Source: Silvanigrellales bacterium
GTDB lineage: Bacteria; Bdellovibrionota_B; Oligoflexia; Silvanigrellales; Silvanigrellaceae
Reading direction: 5' to 3'
Length of the DNA: 42,158 nt
Assembly: GCA_020247005.1 (NCBI GenBank)
Contig: JADCJN010000037.1
Span: 1-42,158 of the forward strand
Positions 25,772 to 33,985 of the stretch are shown in pieces. The notes under the pieces were generated by a model, which worked only from the letters and a program-made list of their open reading frames with translations, was not told where the DNA came from and did not search any database. Positions within the stretch are counted from its first letter, which is position 1. Every line of letters starts with the position of its first letter. Both the position numbers and the translations under genes were made by a program.

Positions 25772-26702
25772 AGAACGTGGATCCTTTTCCGAGCCCGTCG
25801 CTCGTGGCGTGAATGCGGCCCTTGTGGGCCTTGATGATGGTTTGGCACACGAACAAGCCGAGTCCGGAGCCGTGAACTTTCTTCTGAGAAATTTTCTCGG
25901 CGCGGAAAAAGCGCCCGAAGATTTTCTTCAGATGGGGCTTCTCGACGCCCATGCCGTCGTCGGTGAGACGAGCCCTGAGGAGGCTAGGCGACGCATCGAC
26001 CCTCAAAATGATATTTCCTTTTTCGGACGTGTATTTCACCGCGTTGTCGAGGAGGTTGTCGAAGACGATGGCAAGCTGATGAACGTTGCAGGGAATGACA
26101 AACTGGCCGTCTTGGGTGCTTATCTTGCGTTCCAGCGAAAAGATACGGGTTTCGCCTGCACGCTCAGTGGTGCGCTTCCAGGAGGCATAGATGATTTCGA
26201 GGATGTCTGCCTGCTCTATCTCGCGAAGCGATCGGTCAGCTTCCATTCGAGCTGAAATGAGCACCGTATCGATGAGTTTCTGAAGGCGTTCCGTTTCTGC
26301 AAGGGTTCGTCGAAGGAACTTTTCTCGTTCGTGCTCGGAAACAGAACGCAGGAGCATTGTTTCTGCATACAGTCGGATGCTCGCCAGTGGCGTTTTCAAT
26401 TCGTGCGTTACGCTGCTGAGAATGGAGTCTTGAAGCTTGTTGAGTTTCTGCTGTTTTCGCAAGGAAACGAAGATGAAATAGAGGCCAACGAGAATGATGG
26501 CCATGAGGATACAGCCCTCCACAAGCACAACCCACTGCCCGGTGGCAAGTGAATCGTTCAGTGGAAAGCGATTGATGAGGGCGTCAATTTCTTGATTCCT
26601 CATGAGGTACCAGCGGATCCACACGAACATGAGGAGTGCCCAGCTCACCTGGGCAACTACGAAGATGAGAACTGGCTGGAACAGCCATCTGAGCCTGCGC
26701 AT
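25737..26702 (-). CDS. Membrane sensor histidine kinase
   Basis: 321 residues. Two transmembrane helices (about 8-35 and 57-82) enclose a very short extracytoplasmic loop of about 20 residues, so the sensor probably detects a membrane-related signal or acts with a partner protein. The dimerisation domain has phospho-accepting His100 in SSVTHELKTPLAS. The ATP-binding domain has the N box DNLLDNAVKYT, G1 DDGMGVE, F box FGRFFR and G2 GSGLGL. It is transcribed divergently from the transglycosylase gene, with 119 nt between starts, and overlaps its cognate regulator. Confidence 0.93.
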   Translation of the reverse strand: MRRLRWLFQPVLIFVVAQVSWALLMFVWIRWYLMRNQEIDALINRFPLNDSLATGQWVVLVEGCILMAIILVGLYFIFVSLRKQQKLNKLQDSILSSVTHELKTPLASIRLYAETMLLRSVSEHEREKFLRRTLAETERLQKLIDTVLISARMEADRSLREIEQADILEIIYASWKRTTERAGETRIFSLERKISTQDGQFVIPCNVHQLAIVFDNLLDNAVKYTSEKGNIILRVDASPSLLRARLTDDGMGVEKPHLKKIFGRFFRAEKISQKKVHGSGLGLFVCQTIIKAHKGRIHATSDGLGKGSTFYVELPRNSADR

Positions 26703-26725
26703 GTCGGTTTTCCGGCCTCGCTTTC

Positions 26726-26754
26726 TTGAGGGGAAGGGCGGTCGCCTTTAAAAT
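26726..26754 (+). promoter_or_regulatory. Sigma-70-type promoter for the lytic transglycosylase gene
   Basis: TTGAGG (26726-26731), 17-nt spacer, TAAAAT (26749-26754). The predicted transcript begins near 26761, about 60 nt before the ATG at 26822. Confidence 0.55.
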
Positions 26755-26821
26755 ACAGGGTACTGTTTCCAAGGTCGACCATTCGGCCGCTCGACTTCTT
26801 CGGCACAGGTTTGGGGGATTC

Positions 26822-29212
26822 ATGCGCGGCATCCGATTCGGGACGTGCACTCGGAGTTTCGTCTGCCCCTCCGGCCTCCTTGGCTTAGGAAGCCTCTGCC
26901 TTTTGGCGTCTCTTTTCTTCGAGTCCAGCTCTGCGCTCGCGAATTCAGTTGTCGCACGTTCCAAGGTCGTTTCATCGGCCATGGGGGCGTACGAATCGCT
27001 TCGGATGGTGAAAGGGGCCTTGTCGGCCTCCGGCGATATGGACGCGCAGAAGGTGAGACGCTTGGCCGGACAGGCTTTCGTCGCGCAATCCACTGTTCTC
27101 GGCGATGTCGATGATCTTCTTGTGCAGAAGAACCACCGAGGTGCTCGTAAACGCTTACAGAGTCTTCCTTTGAAAGCGACTTTGAAGGAACTCCGCGCAG
27201 TGCGTTACCTTTTGGAAGCGCGTGTCTGCGTCGCTGAAGGCGACGACCCTTGTGTCGTTGCATTGCTGAACGAGGCTGATGGCGTTCTAGAGCCCGCGGA
27301 GTTTTCCGAGGAACGTGCGTTTCTGGCGTTTTCAGCCGCGGTTCGCGCGGGACTCTTTCGCACTGCATTCGAACTCTACGAGCGTCAGCGTCAGGCGTTC
27401 GAACGAGAATTCCTTCCTGGAGAGGTGGAACGCGCCGAAGTGGCGCTTGCACGTTGGATGTTCGACTTTGATGCCCCGCGGGCAAGGCGAATACTTCGGC
27501 GTGTGGGCCGCAACTTTCCGTCAGTGGAAGCCGCACGCGACGCCGCCTACGCTTACGCCGAGAATTCGTGCGACCTTGAGTCGGCGTCTGACGAATTTTT
27601 TGGGAATGCCGTTGATTCGGAAGAATTTGCACGCACCATTCTTCGTCGCCTTGGTCCGTTGGATGATGTGCGAGCGCTCGCCTTTGCGCTTGCCGACGTT
27701 CCCGACACAAATGAGCTCCGCAGAAAGAAACCCGATGAGCGGACCCTGGAGGATCGTGCCCAGCTCCTGAATAAAGCGGAATTTCTGTTGGGGGTTCGTG
27801 AAAGTCGCAAAGCCGCGGAAATCACCCAATACCTTTCAACTTCCCGGTCCTTTGGAAAAGGGTTTGAGGCCGACAGACTCCTTTTTCTTTCCGCACGCGG
27901 GCTCAATGCCGTAGACAAGCCGGTAGAAGCGGCAAAAACTTATGCGCGCGTGTTTCAATCGTTTCCGTCGTCGACGTTCGCGCGCACGGCTCGGCAACGT
28001 TGGGTTTTGTCTCTGCATTACGCGCAACGTTTCAAACAGGTTGCGGCAGAAACACGAAAAGCAGCTGGTCGTTCCACGCGCTCTTCCGACGCGAGGTGGC
28101 GCATGATGTGGGCAGAGTACCTTTCTGGCGATAGTAAGGCCTTTGCAGGGGAACACGCAGCTTCCGCGCGCGTTGTCCAGCGGGCTCGCGCTGAGTATTG
28201 GCGCGCTCGGGATTTGGAAAGACAAGGCCGTGGTACAGAAGCGCGCGCTATTTTCACGTGGCTTTCTGAAAACGCGAGCGACTCTGAATATGGCATTCTA
28301 TCGCGTTGGCGGGTGGCGCTTGTCGACGACAAAAGTTCTACCGGTTCGGTGCAACTCGCTGCGAAAGGACAAATCGGCCTTTCTGGTGGATTTTCCTCCG
28401 ACGTCAAGGAAGGGGCTACCCCCGGCGTCGCAGGCTTGCGGGTTTTGGTAGACGCCGGATTGCAGGAATTTGCACGCGCTGGCGTGGCGAACGCTCTTCG
28501 AAAAGAACGAAAACAAGAAGACATTCTAGAGCTGGCCCGCGTTTCCTTTCACGCGCAGGATTTTAAGTCTGCAAGTCTGTTTCCGCGTCGGTCATTTCGA
28601 TTGCTGCAGTCCATCCCTCAGCAGATTGGAGAGTTAAAGAGCACATTGCAAGAATCGAGAGAGCTTTGGCAGCTGTCTTTTCCTCTTGCGTATGGTGCCG
28701 TTGTTGATGCCGTGGCTCGTGAACTGAAAATGGACCCCTTTCTGATGCTCGGCGTGATGCGTGCGGAGTCTAATTACGATACCCATGCCGTAAGCTGGGT
28801 GGGCGCGCGAGGGCTCATGCAAATCATGCCTTACACGGGCCACCGCATCGCGAAGCTGCTTGGCGAAGAAAAATTCGACGCTGCGGATCTCAATGTGCCA
28901 TCGGTCGCAATTGCATACGGTGGTTGGTACCTGAAGCGTCTCTTGACCTACTACAAAAACAACTTGGTTCTGGCGGTGGCCGCTTACAACGCGGGCCCCG
29001 AGGCCATCGACCGCTGGTTAGCACAGTCTAAGAATTGGGATCTCGACGAGTTCGTTGAAAACATTCCCTACGACCAAACACGGAACTATGTGAGTAAAGT
29101 TCTTGTGAACATGGACATGTATCACCGACTCTATTCGCCTGGCGGCGCGGGGCTTTCGCTTGCTGAATCTGCGAAACTTCCTGAGCCGATGAAAAATATG
29201 GAAATGTTTTGA
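26822..29212 (+). CDS. Soluble lytic murein transglycosylase (Slt70-like)
   Basis: 796 residues from the ATG at 26822 (GGGGG about 5 nt upstream). A signal peptide ends near SSSALA. The central 550 residues are helical and TPR/superhelix-like, as in the Slt70 ring. The C-terminal SLT domain has catalytic Glu in VMRAESNYD, then GARGLMQIMPYTG, AVAAYNAGPEAIDRW and YVSKVLVNM. It cleaves the MurNAc-GlcNAc bond of peptidoglycan with 1,6-anhydro formation in the periplasm. It is longer than E. coli Slt (about 645) because of an extended superhelix. It probably works with PBP1C in wall remodelling. Confidence 0.93.
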   Translation: MRGIRFGTCTRSFVCPSGLLGLGSLCLLASLFFESSSALANSVVARSKVVSSAMGAYESLRMVKGALSASGDMDAQKVRRLAGQAFVAQSTVLGDVDDLLVQKNHRGARKRLQSLPLKATLKELRAVRYLLEARVCVAEGDDPCVVALLNEADGVLEPAEFSEERAFLAFSAAVRAGLFRTAFELYERQRQAFEREFLPGEVERAEVALARWMFDFDAPRARRILRRVGRNFPSVEAARDAAYAYAENSCDLESASDEFFGNAVDSEEFARTILRRLGPLDDVRALAFALADVPDTNELRRKKPDERTLEDRAQLLNKAEFLLGVRESRKAAEITQYLSTSRSFGKGFEADRLLFLSARGLNAVDKPVEAAKTYARVFQSFPSSTFARTARQRWVLSLHYAQRFKQVAAETRKAAGRSTRSSDARWRMMWAEYLSGDSKAFAGEHAASARVVQRARAEYWRARDLERQGRGTEARAIFTWLSENASDSEYGILSRWRVALVDDKSSTGSVQLAAKGQIGLSGGFSSDVKEGATPGVAGLRVLVDAGLQEFARAGVANALRKERKQEDILELARVSFHAQDFKSASLFPRRSFRLLQSIPQQIGELKSTLQESRELWQLSFPLAYGAVVDAVARELKMDPFLMLGVMRAESNYDTHAVSWVGARGLMQIMPYTGHRIAKLLGEEKFDAADLNVPSVAIAYGGWYLKRLLTYYKNNLVLAVAAYNAGPEAIDRWLAQSKNWDLDEFVENIPYDQTRNYVSKVLVNMDMYHRLYSPGGAGLSLAESAKLPEPMKNMEMF

Positions 29213-29258
29213 AAGAGCGGGAACAGCCCCTTTCTCGTGAAGTTCATGTGAAAATGAG

Positions 29259-29282
29259 ACAGCGCGAGTCACGCTGTTGACA
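29259..29282 (+). promoter_or_regulatory. Hairpin abutting a perfect TTGACA box
   Basis: ACAGCG-CGAGTCA-CGCTGT (29259-29277) runs directly into TTGACA (29277-29282), upstream of the amylase-like gene. The minus 35 matches consensus but no convincing minus 10 lies 16-18 nt downstream. The hairpin could be an operator or a weak terminator for the transglycosylase gene. Confidence 0.3.
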
Positions 29283-29369
29283 GAGCAAACTTTCTGTTTC
29301 TCACTGTTTCATTAACCTTCTCGAAAGGGAGCGCAAAAGAGCGATGGCCCAACGAGAAGGAGAATTAAA

Positions 29370-30947
29370 TTGTTAAATGAAAGAAAGCCGCGGAAAAGAA
29401 TTTGCTACGTGCCCATACCGGGCGGAGTGGCGTCTTTTCTCCTTTTTGCAGGAATCTTTTTCACTGCATGCCAGTCGCGTCAATTCAATATTTTTGATGA
29501 GGAGTCGCAATCCCGATCGGCTTCCCCGACGGGAACCGCCGCACCTTCCGCGACTCCCGCTGCCGCACTCGGACACGCGCGAGACAAGGTCATCGTGCAA
29601 CTTTTCGACTGGCCCTTCCGTGAAATCACGGCTGAAATGGCTAAACTGGCAAGGCTTGGGTACGGTCGTATCCACGTGTCACCCCCGCAGCTTTCCATTG
29701 CCAGAAAAGAGTGGTGGGGGCGCTATCAGCCTGTCGACTATCGCGTCATCGAAGGGCCCTTAGGGAACGAAGACGAGTTCAAAGAAATGAACGCCGCAGC
29801 CGACAAGCACGGCATCGACATCATCGTGGACGTCGTTTTCAATCACATGGCGAATCCGGACATGCACAACCACGACAGCGAAATAACATCGGCGCCCGAG
29901 GTGCTCGATTATCCGGGTGCCGCTCTTCTTGCGAAGTATGGGCTTCCTGGGCCTCTGTTCGACGCGACTGCCTTTCATGACGGTTTTTGCACTCGCAATT
30001 ATTCCGACCGTAACCAGGTGCTCAACGGAAGACTCTGCGGCAAACCCCAAGACAAAGGACTTCCCGATCTCGACCACACCAAAGACTTCGTGGTGAAAGC
30101 TCAGAAAGAGTACCTGGCTCGCTTGCGAGGCTACTCTGTCGATGGTTTTCGCATCGACGCCGTGAAACACATGCCTCCCGCAGCCATCTCAAAAGTATTC
30201 GACCCTGCCGACTTTCCTGCAGACATGCTGCTTTTTGGCGAAATTATTGCCGACGTGAATTCCTTTGACGCCGATCTTGAACCCTATTTAAGGGACACTC
30301 GTTTGGCCTATTACGACTTTCCCCTCCTCACCACACTGCGGGGTGCATTTGCATTTGGTGGATCGCTGAAAACCCTCGTTGATCCGGTTGGGGCCAAGGG
30401 TGCCCTTGCAGACGATCGCGCTATAACTTTCGTTGCAAACCACGACATGCCGCAGAACGGCGCCACCTTCGCGCATCTGTTCCTTTACCCAAGGCAGAAT
30501 CGCGTGCGTCTTGCGTCCGAACCCGCTCCCGATCGCCGGGACGAAGCGCTGGCCTATGCGTTTCTCTTCGCCCGAAAAGACGGTGTGCCCTATGTTTACT
30601 CCGACCGCGGCATGGCAGGTGGCCTCCAAACCGATGACTACAAGAACGAACACCGGCGAAGCGACCTTGCCGCCATGATCGCCTTCCGAAAAGCGGTCGT
30701 GGGGACCCCGCAGGCATTGGTCTGGGAATCTCCGGAAACCCTCGGGCTTGCGCGAGGAGACTCCGCGTTTGCTTTCATCAACAAGTCGGGGCTTCCCTTC
30801 ACGAAAACGACGCTCGATCTTCCCGGGCTGAAGGCAGGCACCTACACCGACCTTCTGTCGGGAAACACTGTGAGGGTTGCGGCGGGGAAGGTTAAAACGT
30901 TCGAGATTGCAGCAAGATCGGCTGCGCTTTTCGTTCTTAAGAAATAA
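29370..30947 (+). CDS. GH13 alpha-amylase-family lipoprotein
   Basis: 525 residues. A lipobox FFTAC (Cys34) and a Ser/Thr/Pro/Ala linker precede a GH13 (beta/alpha)8 barrel: region I DVVFNH (154-159), region II GFRIDAVKH with nucleophile Asp263, acid/base Glu291 in LLFGEII, and region IV FVANHD with Asp359. A C-terminal beta domain follows from about residue 450. It should hydrolyse alpha-1,4 glucans at the cell surface or in the periplasm. The start is TTG 29370: AAGGAG lies 7 nt upstream and no in-frame ATG fits, while the nearby ATG at 29377 is out of frame. Only a short regulatory leader separates it from phnC. Confidence 0.92.
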   Translation: MLNERKPRKRICYVPIPGGVASFLLFAGIFFTACQSRQFNIFDEESQSRSASPTGTAAPSATPAAALGHARDKVIVQLFDWPFREITAEMAKLARLGYGRIHVSPPQLSIARKEWWGRYQPVDYRVIEGPLGNEDEFKEMNAAADKHGIDIIVDVVFNHMANPDMHNHDSEITSAPEVLDYPGAALLAKYGLPGPLFDATAFHDGFCTRNYSDRNQVLNGRLCGKPQDKGLPDLDHTKDFVVKAQKEYLARLRGYSVDGFRIDAVKHMPPAAISKVFDPADFPADMLLFGEIIADVNSFDADLEPYLRDTRLAYYDFPLLTTLRGAFAFGGSLKTLVDPVGAKGALADDRAITFVANHDMPQNGATFAHLFLYPRQNRVRLASEPAPDRRDEALAYAFLFARKDGVPYVYSDRGMAGGLQTDDYKNEHRRSDLAAMIAFRKAVVGTPQALVWESPETLGLARGDSAFAFINKSGLPFTKTTLDLPGLKAGTYTDLLSGNTVRVAAGKVKTFEIAARSAALFVLKK

Positions 30948-30954
30948 CGCTAGA

Positions 30955-31034
30955 GTTTTTCTCCACTGTGGTCTAGTTACGGTGCGGCCAAGCCTTGACC
31001 CTCCCTGTAAAAGGCCGCAAACAATGGAGAAAAC
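30955..31034 (+). promoter_or_regulatory. Structured leader of phnC, candidate SD-masking riboswitch-like RNA
   Basis: The 90 nt between the amylase stop and the phnC GTG can fold into a three-way junction. P1: 30957-30965 (TTTTCTCCA) pairs with 31025-31033 (TGGAGAAAA), 9 bp, with a further G-C pair across a bulge. The 3' arm contains the phnC Shine-Dalgarno GGAG (31026-31029). P2: CUGU and ACGG can pair (about 30966-30982). P3: TGCGGCC (30983-30989) pairs with GGCCGCA (31013-31019), closing a 23-nt loop. When P1 forms, the ribosome site is hidden. I do not recognise a known riboswitch class. Confidence 0.45.
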
Positions 31035-31037
31035 GCT

Positions 31038-31826
31038 GTGACGAGCGTCGCGCACGGAAATCTCGTTGAGCTCCACGATGTCGAAAAGGTGTACCCCAAC
31101 GGTACGCGCGCCCTGAAAGGCGTGAGTTTCGACGTGAAAAAAGGCTCCTTTCTCGCTGTTATTGGTTTGTCGGGCTCCGGCAAGTCCACCCTGCTGCGCT
31201 GCATCAACCGGCTGCATGAGCCTTCGGGAGGACGCATTCTTTTCGACGGCACCGACGTCACCCGCCTCGATGACGCCGGCCTGCGCCGCGTGCGCCAGCA
31301 AATTGGGATGGTCTTCCAGCAGTTCAATCTCGTAAAGCGCCGGAGCGTTCTGACGAATGTTCTGAGTGGTCGGCTCGGAGAGTGGGGAGGCCACACCTTT
31401 GGTGGCCTGTTCGACAGGTGGCCCAAAGAGTGGGTGGAAGAGGCCTATGAAGCCCTCCGGTTGGTGGGCATTGCCGACAAGGCTCTTGTTCGTGCCGATG
31501 GTCTTTCGGGCGGACAGCAGCAGCGTGTTGCCATTGCTCGCACCATTATGCAAAAACCCAAGCTGCTTCTCGCCGATGAACCTGTGGCGTCTCTAGACCC
31601 CAGTACAAGCAACTCTGTGATGAATCACCTGAAAATGCTCAACGAGCAGCATGGCGTTACCGTCATCTGTAACCTCCACTTCTTGAGTCTTGTGCGCGAA
31701 TACGCCACCGATGTGGTGGCACTGCGAGGCGGCGAAAAGGTGTTTGAGGGCAAACCCACCGACATCACACCGCAGTGGTTCAAGGACATCTACGGTGAGC
31801 AGGCCAAGGAAGTGGAGATCCATTGA
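31038..31826 (+). CDS. phnC: Phosphonate-type ABC transporter ATP-binding protein
   Basis: 262 residues. Walker A GLSGSGKST, Q-loop GMVFQQFNLV, signature LSGGQQQRVAIAR, Walker B LLLADEP followed by VASLDP, and a switch His in CNLHFLSLV. The overall sequence matches PhnC of the PhnCDE phosphonate/phosphite importer family. It energises uptake across the inner membrane with the PhnE permease encoded next. The start is GTG 31038 with GGAG 8 nt upstream, and that GGAG can be paired in the leader described at 30955-31034. Its stop abuts the phnE start. Confidence 0.93.
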   Translation: MTSVAHGNLVELHDVEKVYPNGTRALKGVSFDVKKGSFLAVIGLSGSGKSTLLRCINRLHEPSGGRILFDGTDVTRLDDAGLRRVRQQIGMVFQQFNLVKRRSVLTNVLSGRLGEWGGHTFGGLFDRWPKEWVEEAYEALRLVGIADKALVRADGLSGGQQQRVAIARTIMQKPKLLLADEPVASLDPSTSNSVMNHLKMLNEQHGVTVICNLHFLSLVREYATDVVALRGGEKVFEGKPTDITPQWFKDIYGEQAKEVEIH

Positions 31827-31828
31827 CC

Positions 31829-33133
31829 ATGAGAATTCCGAACTTCGTTCCTTTGGTTGAGAGTGAGCGCCGCGGACGGGAACGTGCCGGCTTCGTTATT
31901 GAAGTTTTCGCATGGGCCTACGCGGCTGTCGTCGCCGTGCGCATCCTGTACTGGGGCATCTTTCTGCCTCGCGTCGAAGACTTCGCGTACGACGAACCCC
32001 CGCAGCAATGGGCCGTTGACCTCCTGGCGTGGGCAGGCTTCGGCCGTTACGCCGAATTTTCGTGGGCAGGGCTTGGGTGGTGTTTTCTGGCAGGAGCGCT
32101 GGTTGGTGTGGCCATGGGCTTCACTGGCAAGGGGGTCGGCCCCTGGATCGCGAGTTTATCGAAACTTCAGGTGAACAACCCAGAAGACTCCATTCGCATT
32201 TCGAAACACTGGGCATGGGCGCGTTTCGAAGGTGTCGGACTCCTTGTCCTCACTGTGGTGACAGGTTGGGTTCTGACGAAAATCGACCTGGCTTCCATGT
32301 TTGCTGCGCAAGGCCTCCAAGGCGCAGGCCGCATGCTCCTTCAAATTTCCTGCGGCATTCCGTTTGTCGGCGCGGAAATGGACGGCGTGGGTTCGCTGTT
32401 TTCGGGAATCCGATGGGTCTTGAATGTGGGTGTGGCGGGCTACAATGCTGTGGGCGGAGTTCTCGCATGGTCGCCCCTTGAACCCTTCGCGCAAAATTGT
32501 GTCCCGACAGACGCCGAATACTATGGAATGGCGCTCACGAAGCTCGCGGAAAGCATTTATCTTGCTTTTATGGCCACCTTCTTTGCGGTGCCCATCGCTT
32601 TCGTAGCCGCTTTCTTTGCGGCGCGGAATTTGACCCGGCACAGCCGCACCATGCGTGGCGTGTACGTTCTTGCGCGCGTGTACATCAATGTGACCCGCTC
32701 CATTGAACCCATCATCTGGGCTATTCTTTTTGCGGTTTGGATCGGCATCGGCCCCTTCGCGGGCTCTATTGCTCTCATGATCCACTCTATTGCGAGCCTT
32801 GTGAAGCAGTACTCGGAAGCCATTGAGAGCGTCGACGACGGTCCTATTGAAGCTCTTCAGGCCACGGGTGCGAACCGCATCGCCACAGCCTGGTTTGCTG
32901 TTGTTCCGCAGGTCGTGTTGCCCTATCTCGCCTTCACCATCTACCGATGGGACATCAACGTCCGCATGGCCACCATCATTGGCCTCGTCGGCGGAGGCGG
33001 CATCGGCGGTCTGCTTATTCAAGAGCAGGGCCTCGCCAACTGGAGCAAGGTGGGCACGATTGCTTTCCTTATCTTCGTCGTGGTGTGGAGCATGGACTTT
33101 CTTTCTGCCCGGGTGCGTGAAGCCATTCAGTGA
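31829..33133 (+). CDS. phnE: Phosphonate-type ABC transporter permease with N-terminal extension
   Basis: 434 residues, longer than typical PhnE (about 260-280). The C-terminal 230 residues form the binding-protein-dependent permease domain, with the EAA-like loop EALQATGANRIATAWF and IGLVGGGGIGGLL. The N-terminal 200 residues contain additional membrane segments (about 23-45, 80-100, 133-152) and no second permease motif. I chose ATG 31829; a TTG at 31823 overlaps the phnC stop and has GGAG at 5 nt, so it is a close alternative. The phnD substrate-binding protein is not in the window. The stop overlaps the lipB start (GTGA). Confidence 0.88.
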   Translation: MRIPNFVPLVESERRGRERAGFVIEVFAWAYAAVVAVRILYWGIFLPRVEDFAYDEPPQQWAVDLLAWAGFGRYAEFSWAGLGWCFLAGALVGVAMGFTGKGVGPWIASLSKLQVNNPEDSIRISKHWAWARFEGVGLLVLTVVTGWVLTKIDLASMFAAQGLQGAGRMLLQISCGIPFVGAEMDGVGSLFSGIRWVLNVGVAGYNAVGGVLAWSPLEPFAQNCVPTDAEYYGMALTKLAESIYLAFMATFFAVPIAFVAAFFAARNLTRHSRTMRGVYVLARVYINVTRSIEPIIWAILFAVWIGIGPFAGSIALMIHSIASLVKQYSEAIESVDDGPIEALQATGANRIATAWFAVVPQVVLPYLAFTIYRWDINVRMATIIGLVGGGGIGGLLIQEQGLANWSKVGTIAFLIFVVVWSMDFLSARVREAIQ

Positions 33134-33804
33134 GCCTCGCCCTGCACATCCGCCGCCTCGGACTCCTCCGGTACTCCGAGGCCTTGCTTCTAATGGAGGA
33201 GTCGCACGCTCGAGTGCGGCGCGAGGCGGGCGTAGGCGAGGGCGAAATTCTTTTGGTGGAACACCCCGCCGTGGTGACCATGGGGAACCGTTTTTTGCCC
33301 CAGGACATGATTCTGTCGGAAGAAGAGTTGCTTGCCCGTCGTATCGATTTTCACCGCATCGATAGGGGCGGTTCGGTGACCGTGCATGAGCCTGGTCAGG
33401 CTGTCGTATACCCCCTTGTGAAGTTGGGGACCCGGCTCGGGCCCAAGGCTTTTGTCCATGCGCTTGAAGATGCTATGATTGCCCTTTGCTCAGAATTCGG
33501 GGTTGTTGCGACGCGCGATGACGTGAACCCCGGCGTGTGGGTAGGGCTCAATAAAATAGGTGCCATTGGGATCCGCATCGATGGCGGTGTTTCAAAACAC
33601 GGTCTCGCATTCAACGTGACAAATACGCTTGAAGTCTTCGAAGCCATTGTGCCCTGCGGTCTTCGTGGACGTGGAGTCACGAACCTCGAGCGGGAGTCAC
33701 GCGTGCGAACGTTCCGTTCCCTCGACTCCTTCGCGGTAGGGGAACGCCTGGGGGCTTTGGTGAAGGAACGCTTGGAGGCGGTTCTCGAGAAACGCCTCGC
33801 TTGA
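33130..33804 (+). CDS. lipB: Octanoyl-[ACP]:protein N-octanoyltransferase LipB
   Basis: 224 residues. LipB moves octanoyl from acyl carrier protein to lipoyl domains, the first step of lipoate synthesis. Conserved features are RGGSVTVH, catalytic Lys142 (NKIGAIGIRI) and Cys176 (IVPCGL), and KHGLAFNV. The canonical HGPGQ reads HEPGQ here (Glu87 for Gly), within the substrate pocket region. The start is GTG 33130, overlapping the phnE stop, so it belongs to the phnCE operon. The last codons lie in the first copy of the 29-nt direct repeat. lipA is not nearby. Confidence 0.92.
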   Translation: MSLALHIRRLGLLRYSEALLLMEESHARVRREAGVGEGEILLVEHPAVVTMGNRFLPQDMILSEEELLARRIDFHRIDRGGSVTVHEPGQAVVYPLVKLGTRLGPKAFVHALEDAMIALCSEFGVVATRDDVNPGVWVGLNKIGAIGIRIDGGVSKHGLAFNVTNTLEVFEAIVPCGLRGRGVTNLERESRVRTFRSLDSFAVGERLGALVKERLEAVLEKRLA

Positions 33805-33809
33805 ACTGC
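33781..33809 (+). repeat. Direct repeat copy A (28/29 identical to copy B), hairpin-forming
   Basis: Covers the last seven codons and the stop of lipB. With the six bases before it (GAGGCG, 33775-33780) it folds as GAGGCG-g-TTCTC/GAGAA-a-CGCCTC, almost a 12-bp stem. Copy B is 2768 nt downstream. Confidence 0.8.
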
Positions 33810-33985
33810 CTCTTCGTCCAAGCTCCTCGGAAATCCTTGAAGGGGAAACCGAGGACGGGGAGGTCCTATCCCCGCGAACACTGTCTTGCTTGCGTGAGAT
33901 CCTCGATCTCGCGCAGGGAGAGCAGGTTCTCCACATCACCCACCGGCACGGAACAGTGCAAGTGGCCTTGGTCAAGGGGCCGTCG
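33806..33985 (+). pseudogene. Orphan coding-like frame without start, truncated at the propeller gene
   Basis: From the lipB stop one frame has good third-position GC and protein-like composition: ELPLRPSSSEILEG, then LSPRTLSCLREILDLA and GEQVLHITHRHGTVQVALV. It has no ATG, GTG or TTG before 33890 (a TTG), and loses coding character where the opposing propeller gene begins (33972); it stops formally at 34093. I do not recognise the family. It looks like a gene fragment left beside an inserted segment. A short real gene from TTG 33890, or chance, are alternatives. Confidence 0.3.

Noticed and set aside
29277-29282. Perfect TTGACA upstream of the amylase-like gene as a firm promoter.
   Set aside because: No acceptable minus 10 lies 16-18 nt downstream; kept only as a low-confidence site with the hairpin.
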